The position numbers and the translations under genes are program-made. From assembly GCA_050260275.1 (NCBI GenBank), contig JBLNBX010000082.1, forward strand, positions 1 through 22,078: a stretch of DNA of 22,078 nucleotides, in the 5' to 3' direction. The notes beneath the pieces were generated by a model. It made no database searches. It worked only from the letters and a program-made list of their open reading frames with translations, and was not told where the DNA came from. Below, piece after piece: positions 15,953 to 22,078 of the stretch. This DNA is from DATMXS01 sp050260275 (GTDB taxonomy: Bacteria > Acidobacteriota > Terriglobia > Bryobacterales > Bryobacteraceae). Every line of letters begins with the position of its first letter. Position 1 is the stretch's first letter.

Positions 15953-16795
15953 TCAGTGTCTTCCGGCGGCCGCCGCCTCCGGCGCGCCCTTTTGTCCGTC
16001 CCCGGCCACTGATTTCTGGGACGCACCAGGCTCCAGTCCAAATCCGGCTTTGTTCAGGATGACGATGTCTACGCGGCGGTTGCGCGCACGCCCTTCCTCG
16101 GTGTCGTTGCCGGCAACGGGCACGTTGTCGGCATAGCCGGCCACGGCAAGCCGGCTGGGCGGCAGCTTGTTGCGCTCGACGAAAAGGTTCAGCATGGCTA
16201 TGCTGCGCGCAGCCGAAAGCTCCCAGTTGCTCCGGAACCGGCTGTTGTGGATCGGGACGGAGTCGGTGTGCCCTTCCAGGCGAACAGGATTGGGCAACGC
16301 CGCGATGGCTGCCGCGATCTTGTCGATGCTTGGGTACATGGCCTGGAGGACGGTGTCGTCGCCCGACTGGAAGAAGGCCGCTTCCATTAGGCTCACCACC
16401 AGACCCCGCCCCTCCATGTGAACGCGCACCTTGCCGGCCAGGATCTCGCTCTCGAGCTCTTTGTTCAGGTACTCGAGCGATGGCAACAACTCGGCCAGGT
16501 ACTGCGGCGGTTTTTCGGCCTCGGGCTTTGTCGTGTTGCCCCCCGGCTCCCTGGGGTTGCTCTTGCCCCTGTCTCCCACCCTTCCGCCAAGTATGCTGGC
16601 GACCGCGGAAGCGAACTCACCTTGATCGAGCGCGCGCCTGACGGACTCGGATACACGCTGCGCCTTCGCCTTGTCCGTCTCCGAAGACGCAAACAGCACC
16701 ACGAAGAGCGCGAACATCAGCGTCATGAAGTCGGCATAGGAAACGAGCCAGCGCTCCAGGTTTTCGTGCCCGCCGTCCTTCTTTCTTCCGGCCAC
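15953..16795 (-). CDS. motB: Flagellar motor stator protein MotB
   Basis: This 280-residue protein starts at a GTG one base after the motA stop, so the pair is coupled. It has the MotB layout: a short basic cytoplasmic N-terminus, a single membrane segment with the proton-carrying Asp22 in SYADFMTLMFALFVVLF, a plug/linker region rich in Gly/Pro (about 70-95), and a C-terminal OmpA-like peptidoglycan-binding domain (about 125-250). The OmpA signatures are EGHTDSVPI, NWELSAARS and GRARNRRVDI. It anchors the stator to peptidoglycan while MotA faces the rotor. The last 25 residues are a low-complexity tail. ExbD/TolR-like or unrelated OmpA proteins are excluded by the combination of YADFMT and the adjacent motA. 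Confidence 0.95.
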   Translation of the reverse strand: MAGRKKDGGHENLERWLVSYADFMTLMFALFVVLFASSETDKAKAQRVSESVRRALDQGEFASAVASILGGRVGDRGKSNPREPGGNTTKPEAEKPPQYLAELLPSLEYLNKELESEILAGKVRVHMEGRGLVVSLMEAAFFQSGDDTVLQAMYPSIDKIAAAIAALPNPVRLEGHTDSVPIHNSRFRSNWELSAARSIAMLNLFVERNKLPPSRLAVAGYADNVPVAGNDTEEGRARNRRVDIVILNKAGFGLEPGASQKSVAGDGQKGAPEAAAAGRH

Positions 16796-16796
16796 T

Positions 16797-17627
16797 TCAG
16801 GCCCCCTTGCCGGGCTTGGACGGTTTGCCCGACTGCAAGTAGGCTTCGAGCTTGAGTCGGATCAGTTTCGGATTCAGGCCCTCGACTATGCCGGATACGC
16901 CTTCGAGCGTCATCTCGCGCATCTCGGTCGCGGCGCGCGCACGCGCCCGGATCTTTCCCGCGGCGGGTATGAACAGCACGTTGGCGGCGCCCACTCCGTA
17001 TATGGTCGCGACGAATGCGACGGCAATGCCCTTGCCGACCTCGTCGACGTTCGAGATGTGCTGCATCACCTGGATGAGCCCCAGCACCGCGCCAAGGATG
17101 CCGATGGTGGGCGCGTAGCCCCCGGCCGATTCGAAGACCTTGGCTGCGGACTCGGCGCGCTGCTCCTCGATGCCGATCTCCAGCTCCATCATCTTGCGGA
17201 TTTCCTGAAGATCGGTGCCATCGACGGCGAGGCTGAGCGCTTTGCGCAGGAACGGGTCCGGCGATCTCTCGGCGTCCTGTTCGAGAGATACGATTCCGTT
17301 CTTGCGCGCCTTGGTAGCGTACGCGATGATCTCCTCCAAGGCGGCATCGGGCGCTTCGGATTTCTCGAACACGACGGCCATCACCGCGGCCGCCGCACGG
17401 CGCAGCGTGGCAAACGGCGTCGTTATCATCACCGCCCCCAGCGTCCCGCCGAAGACAATCATCGCCGCCGTCGGCTGGAGGATCTGGGCGATCTTGCCGC
17501 CTTCGAGTACAAGCCCGCCCGTAATTCCGCCGACTGCCACGAGCAGTCCCAAGAGCGTGGCGACGTCGGGGCGCGACCCTGCGCGTGCTCTACTGGCCAC
17601 GGGGGCAGGCGCAGCCGCAGCGGCCAT
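16797..17627 (-). CDS. motA: Flagellar motor stator protein MotA
   Basis: The 276-residue inner-membrane protein has four membrane segments: two N-terminal ones (about 22-42 and 48-68), a large cytoplasmic loop that contacts the rotor, and two C-terminal ones. The latter contain the functionally important prolines, in YAPTIGILGAVLGLIQ and in NVLFIPAAGKIRAR. The N-terminus has an Ala/Pro-rich extension of about 20 residues. The ATG at 17627 directly follows the flbD stop codon with no gap, so flbD, motA and motB form one tight operon. Sequence alone does not say whether the stator uses H+ or Na+. Confidence 0.95.
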   Translation of the reverse strand: MAAAAAPAPVASRARAGSRPDVATLLGLLVAVGGITGGLVLEGGKIAQILQPTAAMIVFGGTLGAVMITTPFATLRRAAAAVMAVVFEKSEAPDAALEEIIAYATKARKNGIVSLEQDAERSPDPFLRKALSLAVDGTDLQEIRKMMELEIGIEEQRAESAAKVFESAGGYAPTIGILGAVLGLIQVMQHISNVDEVGKGIAVAFVATIYGVGAANVLFIPAAGKIRARARAATEMREMTLEGVSGIVEGLNPKLIRLKLEAYLQSGKPSKPGKGA

Positions 17628-17828
17628 CTATATTCGCTCCAGATTGCACATGTGTATTTCGCGCCTGTACTGAAGAACCAGGCGTATCACCTCATCGACC
17701 GGCTCGCGCACCATGAACTGGTGCCCGTTGGTCAGCGTGATGACTGTGTCGGGGGTCGTCTCCACGTGCTCAATCAGCTCCGGGTTAAGGAAGAACGGAC
17801 CCCCATTGAGCCGCGTGAGCCGGATCAT
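17628..17828 (-). CDS. flbD: FlbD family flagellar protein
   Basis: This short 66-residue protein matches the small FlbD family found next to motA in Firmicutes, spirochaetes and Acidobacteriota: MIRLTRLNGGPFFLNPELIE, then HVETTPDTVITLTNG and a VREPVDEV helix. It is not the sigma-54 activator of Caulobacter that shares the name. Its role in flagellar function is poorly defined. GGAGGG six bases before the ATG is a good ribosome-binding site, and a sigma-28-like promoter lies just upstream. Its stop codon abuts the motA start. Confidence 0.92.
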   Translation of the reverse strand: MIRLTRLNGGPFFLNPELIEHVETTPDTVITLTNGHQFMVREPVDEVIRLVLQYRREIHMCNLERI

Positions 17829-17847
17829 GGATAGCCCTCCAGTCCGC

Positions 17848-17874
17848 TTATCGGCACACGAGGACGGGGCATTA
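17848..17874 (-). promoter_or_regulatory. Sigma-28 (FliA)-type promoter of flbD-motA-motB
   Basis: On the minus strand TAAT (17874-17871), 15 bases, then GCCGATAA (17855-17848) match the sigma-28 consensus TAAA-N15-GCCGATAA with one mismatch. The -10 element ends 20 bases before the flbD ATG, leaving room for the GGAGGG ribosome-binding site. Confidence 0.7.
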
Positions 17875-17884
17875 AAACGACGGG

Positions 17885-18283
17885 TTATTTGAGAATTTCG
17901 AGGATGGCTGCCAGTTCGCGGCGAATGCCGGCCAGTCCGTCGGGTTCGGCCGCGAACAGGCTGCGCTGGCCGGCCCCTGCGGAGGCTGCGGCTCGCGCGC
18001 GGCGGCCCTGCGCGGCTTTCGCTTCCAGGTATAAGCGGGCGCCCTCGATGGTGAAGCGGCGTTCGTAGAGCAGGTGCTTGATCTCGAGCAGCAGTTCAAC
18101 GTCCTTGCGCCGGTACAGGCGCCGGCCGGCGGACTTGCGCGGCGCGAGCGATGGGAACTCCTTCTCCCAGAAGCGGAGGACGTGCGCGCTTACGCCAGTC
18201 AGGCGGCTGACCTCGCCGATCTGAAAGTACAGCTTGTTCGGAATCTCCGTTGCTGCCCGGAGGTTGGCCCCGGCTTCTGCCAT
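17885..18283 (-). CDS. MerR family transcriptional regulator
   Basis: The 132-residue protein has an N-terminal MerR winged-helix domain (about 18-88): FQIGEVSRLTGVSAHVLRFW followed by the wing around RKSAGRRLYRRKDVELLLEI. After a short helix (FTIEGARLYL) the rest is an Ala/Arg-rich linker and a short C-terminal helix, with no Cys metal site or drug-binding domain. This places it in the short MerR-like group rather than among classical metal or multidrug sensors. It is followed by flbD on the same strand after 56 bases that hold that gene's own sigma-28-like promoter. It is divergent from the broken CpaE-like gene. Its target is not evident. Confidence 0.85.
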   Translation of the reverse strand: MAEAGANLRAATEIPNKLYFQIGEVSRLTGVSAHVLRFWEKEFPSLAPRKSAGRRLYRRKDVELLLEIKHLLYERRFTIEGARLYLEAKAAQGRRARAAASAGAGQRSLFAAEPDGLAGIRRELAAILEILK

Positions 18284-18391
18284 GCGCGTGTACGGTCATC
18301 CGTATCGTACGGGAATCGAAACACCCCGTCAACCGCAACGCTGTTGTGCGCGGTCTCAAGCCACCCCCCGGACAGCCGATAGGAGAGGAAG

Positions 18392-19526
18392 ATGATTCCC
18401 GCTCTGATCGTCTCGCCCGATGCGGCCTACTCCGGCGAGCTGGAGAGCGAGCTCGCCGCCATCGGCGGCGTGGCGGTAGTCCGCAGGCTCCAGTCGTACC
18501 CCGCAGAGCACGAGTTCGTTCGCGTGATCCGCGCGCACGGTCCACCGATACGCAGATCATCGCCTGCGGCCGGCAGCCTGACCAAGCGGTTCTCATCGCG
18601 CTCATGCGCGCGGGCGTGCGCGAGTATGTGATGCTGCCTGACGGCGCGGCGGAATTGCGCGGCGCCGTGCGGCGCTGCGCCGAGGCTCTCGTACGCAAGC
18701 CCCCGCGACCTCAGCGACAGACCGTGTTTTCGCGTTTCTGCCGTCGAAGCCGGGCGTGGGCTGCTCGACCGTTGCGCTCAATATCGCCGTAGCCCTGGCA
18801 GAATGCCCTTCCACGCGCGCCCTGCTCATGGATTTCGACCTGAGCTGCGGCATGATCGGCTTTCTCATGCACGCCCGGACGGACGTTTCCATAGTCGAAG
18901 CTGCAGAACACGCAGCCGAACTGCATGAGGAACTCTGGCCCCGGCTCGTCGAGAACCGCGGCGCGCTGGACATCATCCCGTCCGGCGCTCTGCGTCCCAA
19001 CTTCCGCATCGAGCCCGCGCAAGTACGCTACCTGCTCGATTTCGCCCGCCGGAACTACGACGTTATCTGCGTGGACCTCTCCGGCCTCATGGAACGATAC
19101 TCCGTGGAGCTGATGCAGGAATCCAGGCGCATCTACCTGGTCTGCACTCCGGAGCTTCCGTCCATATACCTGGCCCGCCAAAAGCTGGATTTCCTCCGCA
19201 CGCTGGAACTGGAGGACCGCGTGCGCGTGCTGCTCAACCGCGAGCAGAAGCACTCGCTGGTAGGGCCGGAGGGGATCGAGAAGATCATCGGCCTGCCCGT
19301 GGCGGTTTCGTTTCCCAACGATTACCGCGGCGTGCACCGCGCGGTCACCGATGGGAAACCGGTCGAGCGGAGGTCGGATCTCGGCAAGCGCTTTGCCGCC
19401 CTGGCGCGCGGCATGATGGGTTCGGAGGCCAAGCCGGCGCGCGCCCGCCGCTTCGTCGATTACTTCACGCTCAATCCGGCGCGGTTCACGCTGGAAGGCG
19501 ACGGCCACAGCCGCGGGGCCGCGTAG
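18392..19526 (+). pseudogene. Second CpaE/TadZ-like gene, disrupted by two frame changes and a deletion
   Basis: A strong ribosome-binding site (AGGAGAGGAAG, 18381-18391) precedes ATG 18392. The first frame gives MIPALIVSPDAAYSGELESE up to VRVIRAHGP near 18543. The match continues in the next frame with DTQIIACGRQPDQAVLIALM and REYVMLPDGAAEL to about 18695. It then moves to the third frame, with TDRVFAFLPSKPGVGCSTVA through to the TAG at 19524-19526. Compared with the intact paralogue at 14746-15909, about 30 residues of the pseudo-receiver are missing at the first break. The ATPase part is complete (P-loop KPGVGCST, LLMDFDLSCGMIGFLM, VICVDLSGLM) and could still be made from the in-frame GTG at 18756. 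Either it is a real decaying gene, or two assembly errors coincide with a deletion. Confidence 0.78.
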
Positions 19527-19541
19527 CGGGTCCGTGCGGGT

Positions 19542-20273
19542 TCACACGGCCGCAACGCCGGCGAGCGCGCCGAAGCGGCGATCGCGGGAGCGGAAGTTAA
19601 TCAGCGCGGCCTCGAGATCGGCTGCGCCGAAGTCCGGCCACAAACGCGGCGTGAACAGGAACTCGGCGTAGGCGCACTCCCATAGGAGAAAGTCGCTCAG
19701 GCGCTGCTCGCCGCTCGTGCGGATCAGCAGATCGACGTCGGGTGCTGGAAGCGGCGCGTGAATGGCCTCGGCGATCAGGCGCGAAAACTCCTCGCGCGTA
19801 GTTCCCCTCCGCGCAGCGCGTGCGGCCTGGACAATGGCGTCGCGCGATGAGTAGTCCACTGCGATGCGGAGTGTCAGCGTATCGCACTCGCGCGTGGCCT
19901 CCTCGACGGCTTCGATGGCATCCACTATATCGGGGGCCAGGCGGTCGCGGCGGCCGATCACGGATATGCGGATGCCGTGACGGATGCACTCGTCGGCTTC
20001 GTTGCGGAGGTACTCGCGGAACAGGCGCATCAGCGCGGCGACCTCCGCCGGCGGCCTGCACCAGTTGTCGGAGGAAAAGGCGTACAGAGTCAGCGTCCGG
20101 ATCCCGAGCTTCACGGCGGCTTCCACTGTGCGCCGCACCGCTACTGCTCCCTGGCGATGCCCGGCCACGCGCGGCAGGCCGCGCGCCTGCGCCCAGCGCC
20201 CGTTGCCGTCCATGATGATGGCCACGTGGAGGCCCTCGCCGATCTTCTCCGCCCGCAAAACACTTTTCGCCAT
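19542..20273 (-). CDS. uppS: Isoprenyl transferase (undecaprenyl diphosphate synthase)
   Basis: This 243-residue cis-prenyltransferase makes the C55 lipid carrier for peptidoglycan and O-antigen synthesis by adding isopentenyl units to farnesyl diphosphate. Family motifs are clear: HVAIIMDGNGRWAQARGLPR with the catalytic Asp22, GHRQGA, LTLYAFSSDNW (DNW where ENW is usual), and RTSGEQRLSDFLLWECAYAE near the C-terminus. Length is normal. ATG 20273 has no strong Shine-Dalgarno site. It follows the winged-helix regulator on the same strand after 45 bases and may be the last gene of that transcript. The usual downstream partner cdsA is absent; instead it converges with the broken CpaE-like gene, 15 bases away. 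Confidence 0.95.
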   Translation of the reverse strand: MAKSVLRAEKIGEGLHVAIIMDGNGRWAQARGLPRVAGHRQGAVAVRRTVEAAVKLGIRTLTLYAFSSDNWCRPPAEVAALMRLFREYLRNEADECIRHGIRISVIGRRDRLAPDIVDAIEAVEEATRECDTLTLRIAVDYSSRDAIVQAARAARRGTTREEFSRLIAEAIHAPLPAPDVDLLIRTSGEQRLSDFLLWECAYAEFLFTPRLWPDFGAADLEAALINFRSRDRRFGALAGVAAV

Positions 20274-20318
20274 AAGTATGTACGCAAACTGCCCGGCCCG
20301 CCCGGGGACCGAGCCTGA

Positions 20319-20717
20319 TCAACTGTTTTCGGAAGCAGCCTGGCCCGGCATTCCGTCGCGCATGGCCCGGATGAGCGCCTCCATGTGGTCGAGGTAGCGT
20401 TCGAGCGCGCGCCTGCCGCTATCGGTGAGGCGGTACTCGGTCTTCGGTACCCGCCCCTCGAAGAACTTCTCGCAGGCCACGTAGCCGGCCTCTTCGAGCT
20501 TGCGCGCGTGGACGCTGAGGTTGCCGTCGGTGGTGCGCAGCAGCTTCTTCAGGTCGTTGAAACTGATGCTCTCGCGCACGGCGAGCGCGCTCACGATTCC
20601 GAGCCGTATCCGCTCGTGAATGACGCGGTCGAGATTGGGGGCGGCCGACGGCGCGCCCGCGGACTCGGACCGGCAGCCTGCCGGATCGTCCGCTCGTGCC
20701 GCCACAGCCTTAGCCAC
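20319..20717 (-). CDS. Winged-helix transcriptional regulator (HTH, PadR/MarR-like)
   Basis: The longest frame begins at 20762, but the start is set by AAGGAGG (20728-20722) four bases before GTG 20717, giving 132 residues. That GTG overlaps the stop of the upstream membrane-protein gene by 8 bases, so the two are coupled. The winged-helix domain (about 20-105) reads IHERIRLGIVSALA, then FNDLKKLLRTTDGNLSVHAR as the recognition region, then a wing with RVPKTEYRLTDSGRRALERY. It is followed by a terminal helix that probably dimerises. No ligand or metal site is visible. Pairing with a membrane protein and a palindrome beside the operon promoter suggests auto-repression. Confidence 0.85.
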   Translation of the reverse strand: MAKAVAARADDPAGCRSESAGAPSAAPNLDRVIHERIRLGIVSALAVRESISFNDLKKLLRTTDGNLSVHARKLEEAGYVACEKFFEGRVPKTEYRLTDSGRRALERYLDHMEALIRAMRDGMPGQAASENS

Positions 20718-21315
20718 CGTGCCTCCTTGCGATGATGACACCGAAAACCAAGTGCAGGCCACCGAAGCCGGCGGCCATGATCACGTCGTTCCAGGCCGCC
20801 GGAGTGAACAGCGCCGCCGCGCCCGCTGCCATGAAACAGAGGCCCATCAACGGCACGACGCGCACCGAAAACGTGCCGCCCGTCACGATTCCCGCGCCAT
20901 ACAGCAGCAGCCAGATGCCGGGCAGCGCGTCTTCGAAACCAGCCCGGAACGCCGTCAGAGTGAGCATGGCGCCGGCCAGCATGGGCGGCGCGAAGCTGAG
21001 CGCAAACCGCTTGGCCGGCTCATCCATCAGCGGAATCTTGAGCGCGTCCGCCTTGCGAACGGTGGCGACACCCGCCACCACGAGCGCCACCACCGCCTCA
21101 CCCATCCACACGCCGACCCAACGCGCCGGCGAACCCGGCGCCACCAGGGCGGCAACGAGAGCGGTGAGCCCGACGATGAAGATGCCCCAGCCAGGCACAG
21201 CCGTGAACGAACCCGCGCGCTCCATGGTCTCGCGGATGTACCGGAGATTGTCCATCGCGCGCGTGTGCATTTCCGCTGGTTCGGATCTGCGCGGAACGGG
21301 GCGCGGAACGTTCAT
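20710..21315 (-). CDS. Multi-pass membrane protein co-encoded with the winged-helix regulator
   Basis: The frame is open from 21366, but ATG 21315 (MNVPRPVPRRSEP) fits the promoter, which would otherwise lie inside the gene; the resulting protein has 201 residues. A soluble N-terminal part with MDNLRYIRETMERAGSFTAV precedes about six membrane segments, the last ending at LHLVFGVIIARR. This N-terminal motif followed by paired hydrophobic helices is a common layout of uncharacterised membrane proteins beside winged-helix regulators in Acidobacteriota (from memory). No transport or enzyme motif is visible. It overlaps the regulator gene by 8 bases and appears to be translated from a leaderless transcript. 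Confidence 0.8.
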   Translation of the reverse strand: MNVPRPVPRRSEPAEMHTRAMDNLRYIRETMERAGSFTAVPGWGIFIVGLTALVAALVAPGSPARWVGVWMGEAVVALVVAGVATVRKADALKIPLMDEPAKRFALSFAPPMLAGAMLTLTAFRAGFEDALPGIWLLLYGAGIVTGGTFSVRVVPLMGLCFMAAGAAALFTPAAWNDVIMAAGFGGLHLVFGVIIARRHGG

Positions 21316-21321
21316 AGCGCA

Positions 21322-21350
21322 ATTATGCCCAAGCGCTACAAAGCCGTCAA
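21322..21350 (-). promoter_or_regulatory. Consensus housekeeping promoter, predicted leaderless start
   Basis: On the minus strand TTGACG (21350-21345), exactly 17 bases, then CATAAT (21327-21322). Only six bases separate the -10 box from ATG 21315, so transcription would begin at or within a base of the A of the start codon. No Shine-Dalgarno site is present. Confidence 0.78.
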
Positions 21351-21352
21351 GT

Positions 21353-21369
21353 ACTTTGTGCAGCAAAGT
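21353..21369. promoter_or_regulatory. Palindromic operator candidate ACTTTG-N5-CAAAGT
   Basis: ACTTTG (21353-21358), TGCAG, CAAAGT (21364-21369): a perfect 6-bp inverted repeat with 5-base spacer, two bases upstream of the -35 box. The size and position suit a dimeric winged-helix regulator, most simply the one encoded in the operon. Confidence 0.6.
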
Positions 21370-21378
21370 TCAGAGCAT

Positions 21379-21406
21379 AAAGGAAAGGCGCCACACCTGT
21401 GACGCC
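21379..21406 (-). terminator. Intrinsic terminator of pyrF
   Basis: On the minus strand GGCGTCAC (21406-21399), loop AGGT, GTGGCGCC (21394-21387) form an 8-bp stem (one G-T pair) followed by TTTCCTTT (21386-21379). It lies about 55 bases after the pyrF stop and just before the next promoter region. Confidence 0.65.
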
Positions 21407-21460
21407 CAAGGAGGACATCGGTTGCCAGGGTAGTGTCCCCAGCGGGCGATTTTTCTCACA

Positions 21461-22078
21461 CTATTTGCGGCCGGAGGCGTCAAAAGCTGCCTGCATCTCC
21501 TCGAGCAGGCGCGAAACGGCATCAACGGGGTCGGCGGCGCGGAGGATAGGCCGGCCTACGACGAGATAGTCGGCCCCGGCTTTGATGGCATCGGCTGCCG
21601 TCGAGAGGCGCTTGTGATCGTCGGCGGAGCTGCCGGCCGGGCGGATGCCGGGCGTCACGATGATCATGTCCTCGCCGATTTTCGCGCGCACATTCGCCGC
21701 GTCCGCGCCGGAGCAGACCACTCCATCGCAGCCCGCGGCCTTTGCCGAGAGCGCCATCCGCTCGACGTAGTCCTGGACGGGGAGCGAGAAGCCCATCTCG
21801 GCCAGGTCGTCCGCGCCCATGCTGGTGAGCAGGGTGACGCGAAGCAACCGCAGGGCAGTAGGCCGCGCGGCGTTGCGCGCCTGGACTGCCTGCCGGACCG
21901 CCTCGGTCGCGCCGTGGATAGTGAGGAACTCGATTCCCGAAGGAGCCAGCGCCGTCACCAGTTTCCGGACGGTGTGGGGAATGTCGCCGTACTTCAGGTC
22001 GAGAAACACGCGCTTGTTCTGCTTGATGAGCGACTCGGGGAACGCGTGCCCGCCGGGCGCGAGGTACAGCGGCCAGCC
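21461..22078 (-). CDS. pyrF: Orotidine 5'-phosphate decarboxylase, 5' partial
   Basis: PyrF decarboxylates OMP to UMP, the last step of pyrimidine synthesis. The frame is open through the right edge of the window; the internal GTG at 22009 is not the start, because the conserved protein continues upstream (WPLYLAPGGHAFPESL and the NKRVFLDLKYGDIP motif). That motif holds the catalytic Asp-Lys-Asp cluster; Gly stands where E. coli has His (KFHDIP). Further family features are LLRVTLLTSM, DGVVCSGADA, VTPGIRP with the phosphate-binding loop, and ADYLVVGRPIL. About 205 residues are visible of a usual 230-240. The N-terminal catalytic Asp strand lies outside the window. Confidence 0.95.
   Translation of the reverse strand, partial: GWPLYLAPGGHAFPESLIKQNKRVFLDLKYGDIPHTVRKLVTALAPSGIEFLTIHGATEAVRQAVQARNAARPTALRLLRVTLLTSMGADDLAEMGFSLPVQDYVERMALSAKAAGCDGVVCSGADAANVRAKIGEDMIIVTPGIRPAGSSADDHKRLSTAADAIKAGADYLVVGRPILRAADPVDAVSRLLEEMQAAFDASGRK

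Noticed and set aside
18375..18382. GCCGATAG with TCAA 15 bases upstream, resembling a second sigma-28 promoter before the broken CpaE-like gene.
   Set aside because: It would start transcription at or after the strong Shine-Dalgarno site (18381-18391) and destroy it; two mismatches make chance more likely.

Overview
The window reads as chromosomal DNA of a GC-rich, Gram-negative-type, motile bacterium. The gene set (a long CoA-activase split over two genes, an FlbD-MotA-MotB cluster, RsbX/hybrid-kinase signalling remnants, a winged-helix regulator paired with a membrane protein, and a selenoprotein SelD) is most like Acidobacteriota of the Bryobacterales/Solibacter type. That placement comes from remembered gene content, not from a search. 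I saw no tRNA, rRNA, insertion sequence or CRISPR array.

Layout. 1-3248 (+): the 3' part of a BcrAD/BadFG-type CoA-dehydratase activase and a second dehydratase-related gene overlapping it by 8 bases. 3373-4929 (+): nuoM, standing alone rather than in a nuo operon. 5014-6474: a radical SAM/SPASM gene (-) that probably starts at TTG, divergent from a small membrane protein (+). 6492-8630 (-): one protein carrying a penicillin-binding transpeptidase domain, a SpoIID/LytB domain and a zinc-peptidase-like domain. 8807-9265 (-): a secreted Dabb-domain protein. 9503-11839 (-): a REC-PAS-PAS-HisKA-HATPase-REC hybrid kinase, directly downstream of a wrecked rsbX/receiver locus (11841-12413). 12535-14406 (+): an ABC-2 type permease with no adjacent ATPase, then selD.

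14407-14745 is a gene-free leader with hairpins and a short repeat. 14746-15909 (+) is a CpaE/TadZ-like ATPase. 15953-17828 (-) is flbD-motA-motB behind a good match to a sigma-28 promoter. 17885-18283 (-) is a MerR-type regulator. 18392-19526 (+) is a second CpaE-like gene that is broken. 19542-21315 (-) is a cluster of a membrane protein, a winged-helix regulator and uppS, led by a consensus promoter with a palindrome next to it. 21461-22078 (-) is the 3' part of pyrF with its own terminator.

The best observation is selD. The conventional open frame misses the N-terminus, but in the same frame an upstream ATG runs through a TGA at codon 14, exactly at the catalytic Cys position, with a bacterial SECIS-like hairpin 20 bases downstream. 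SelD here is therefore very probably a selenoprotein, which implies that the organism decodes UGA as selenocysteine. Other points of interest are the three-domain cell-wall protein, the rsbX relic beside an intact kinase, and the predicted leaderless promoter with its palindromic operator.
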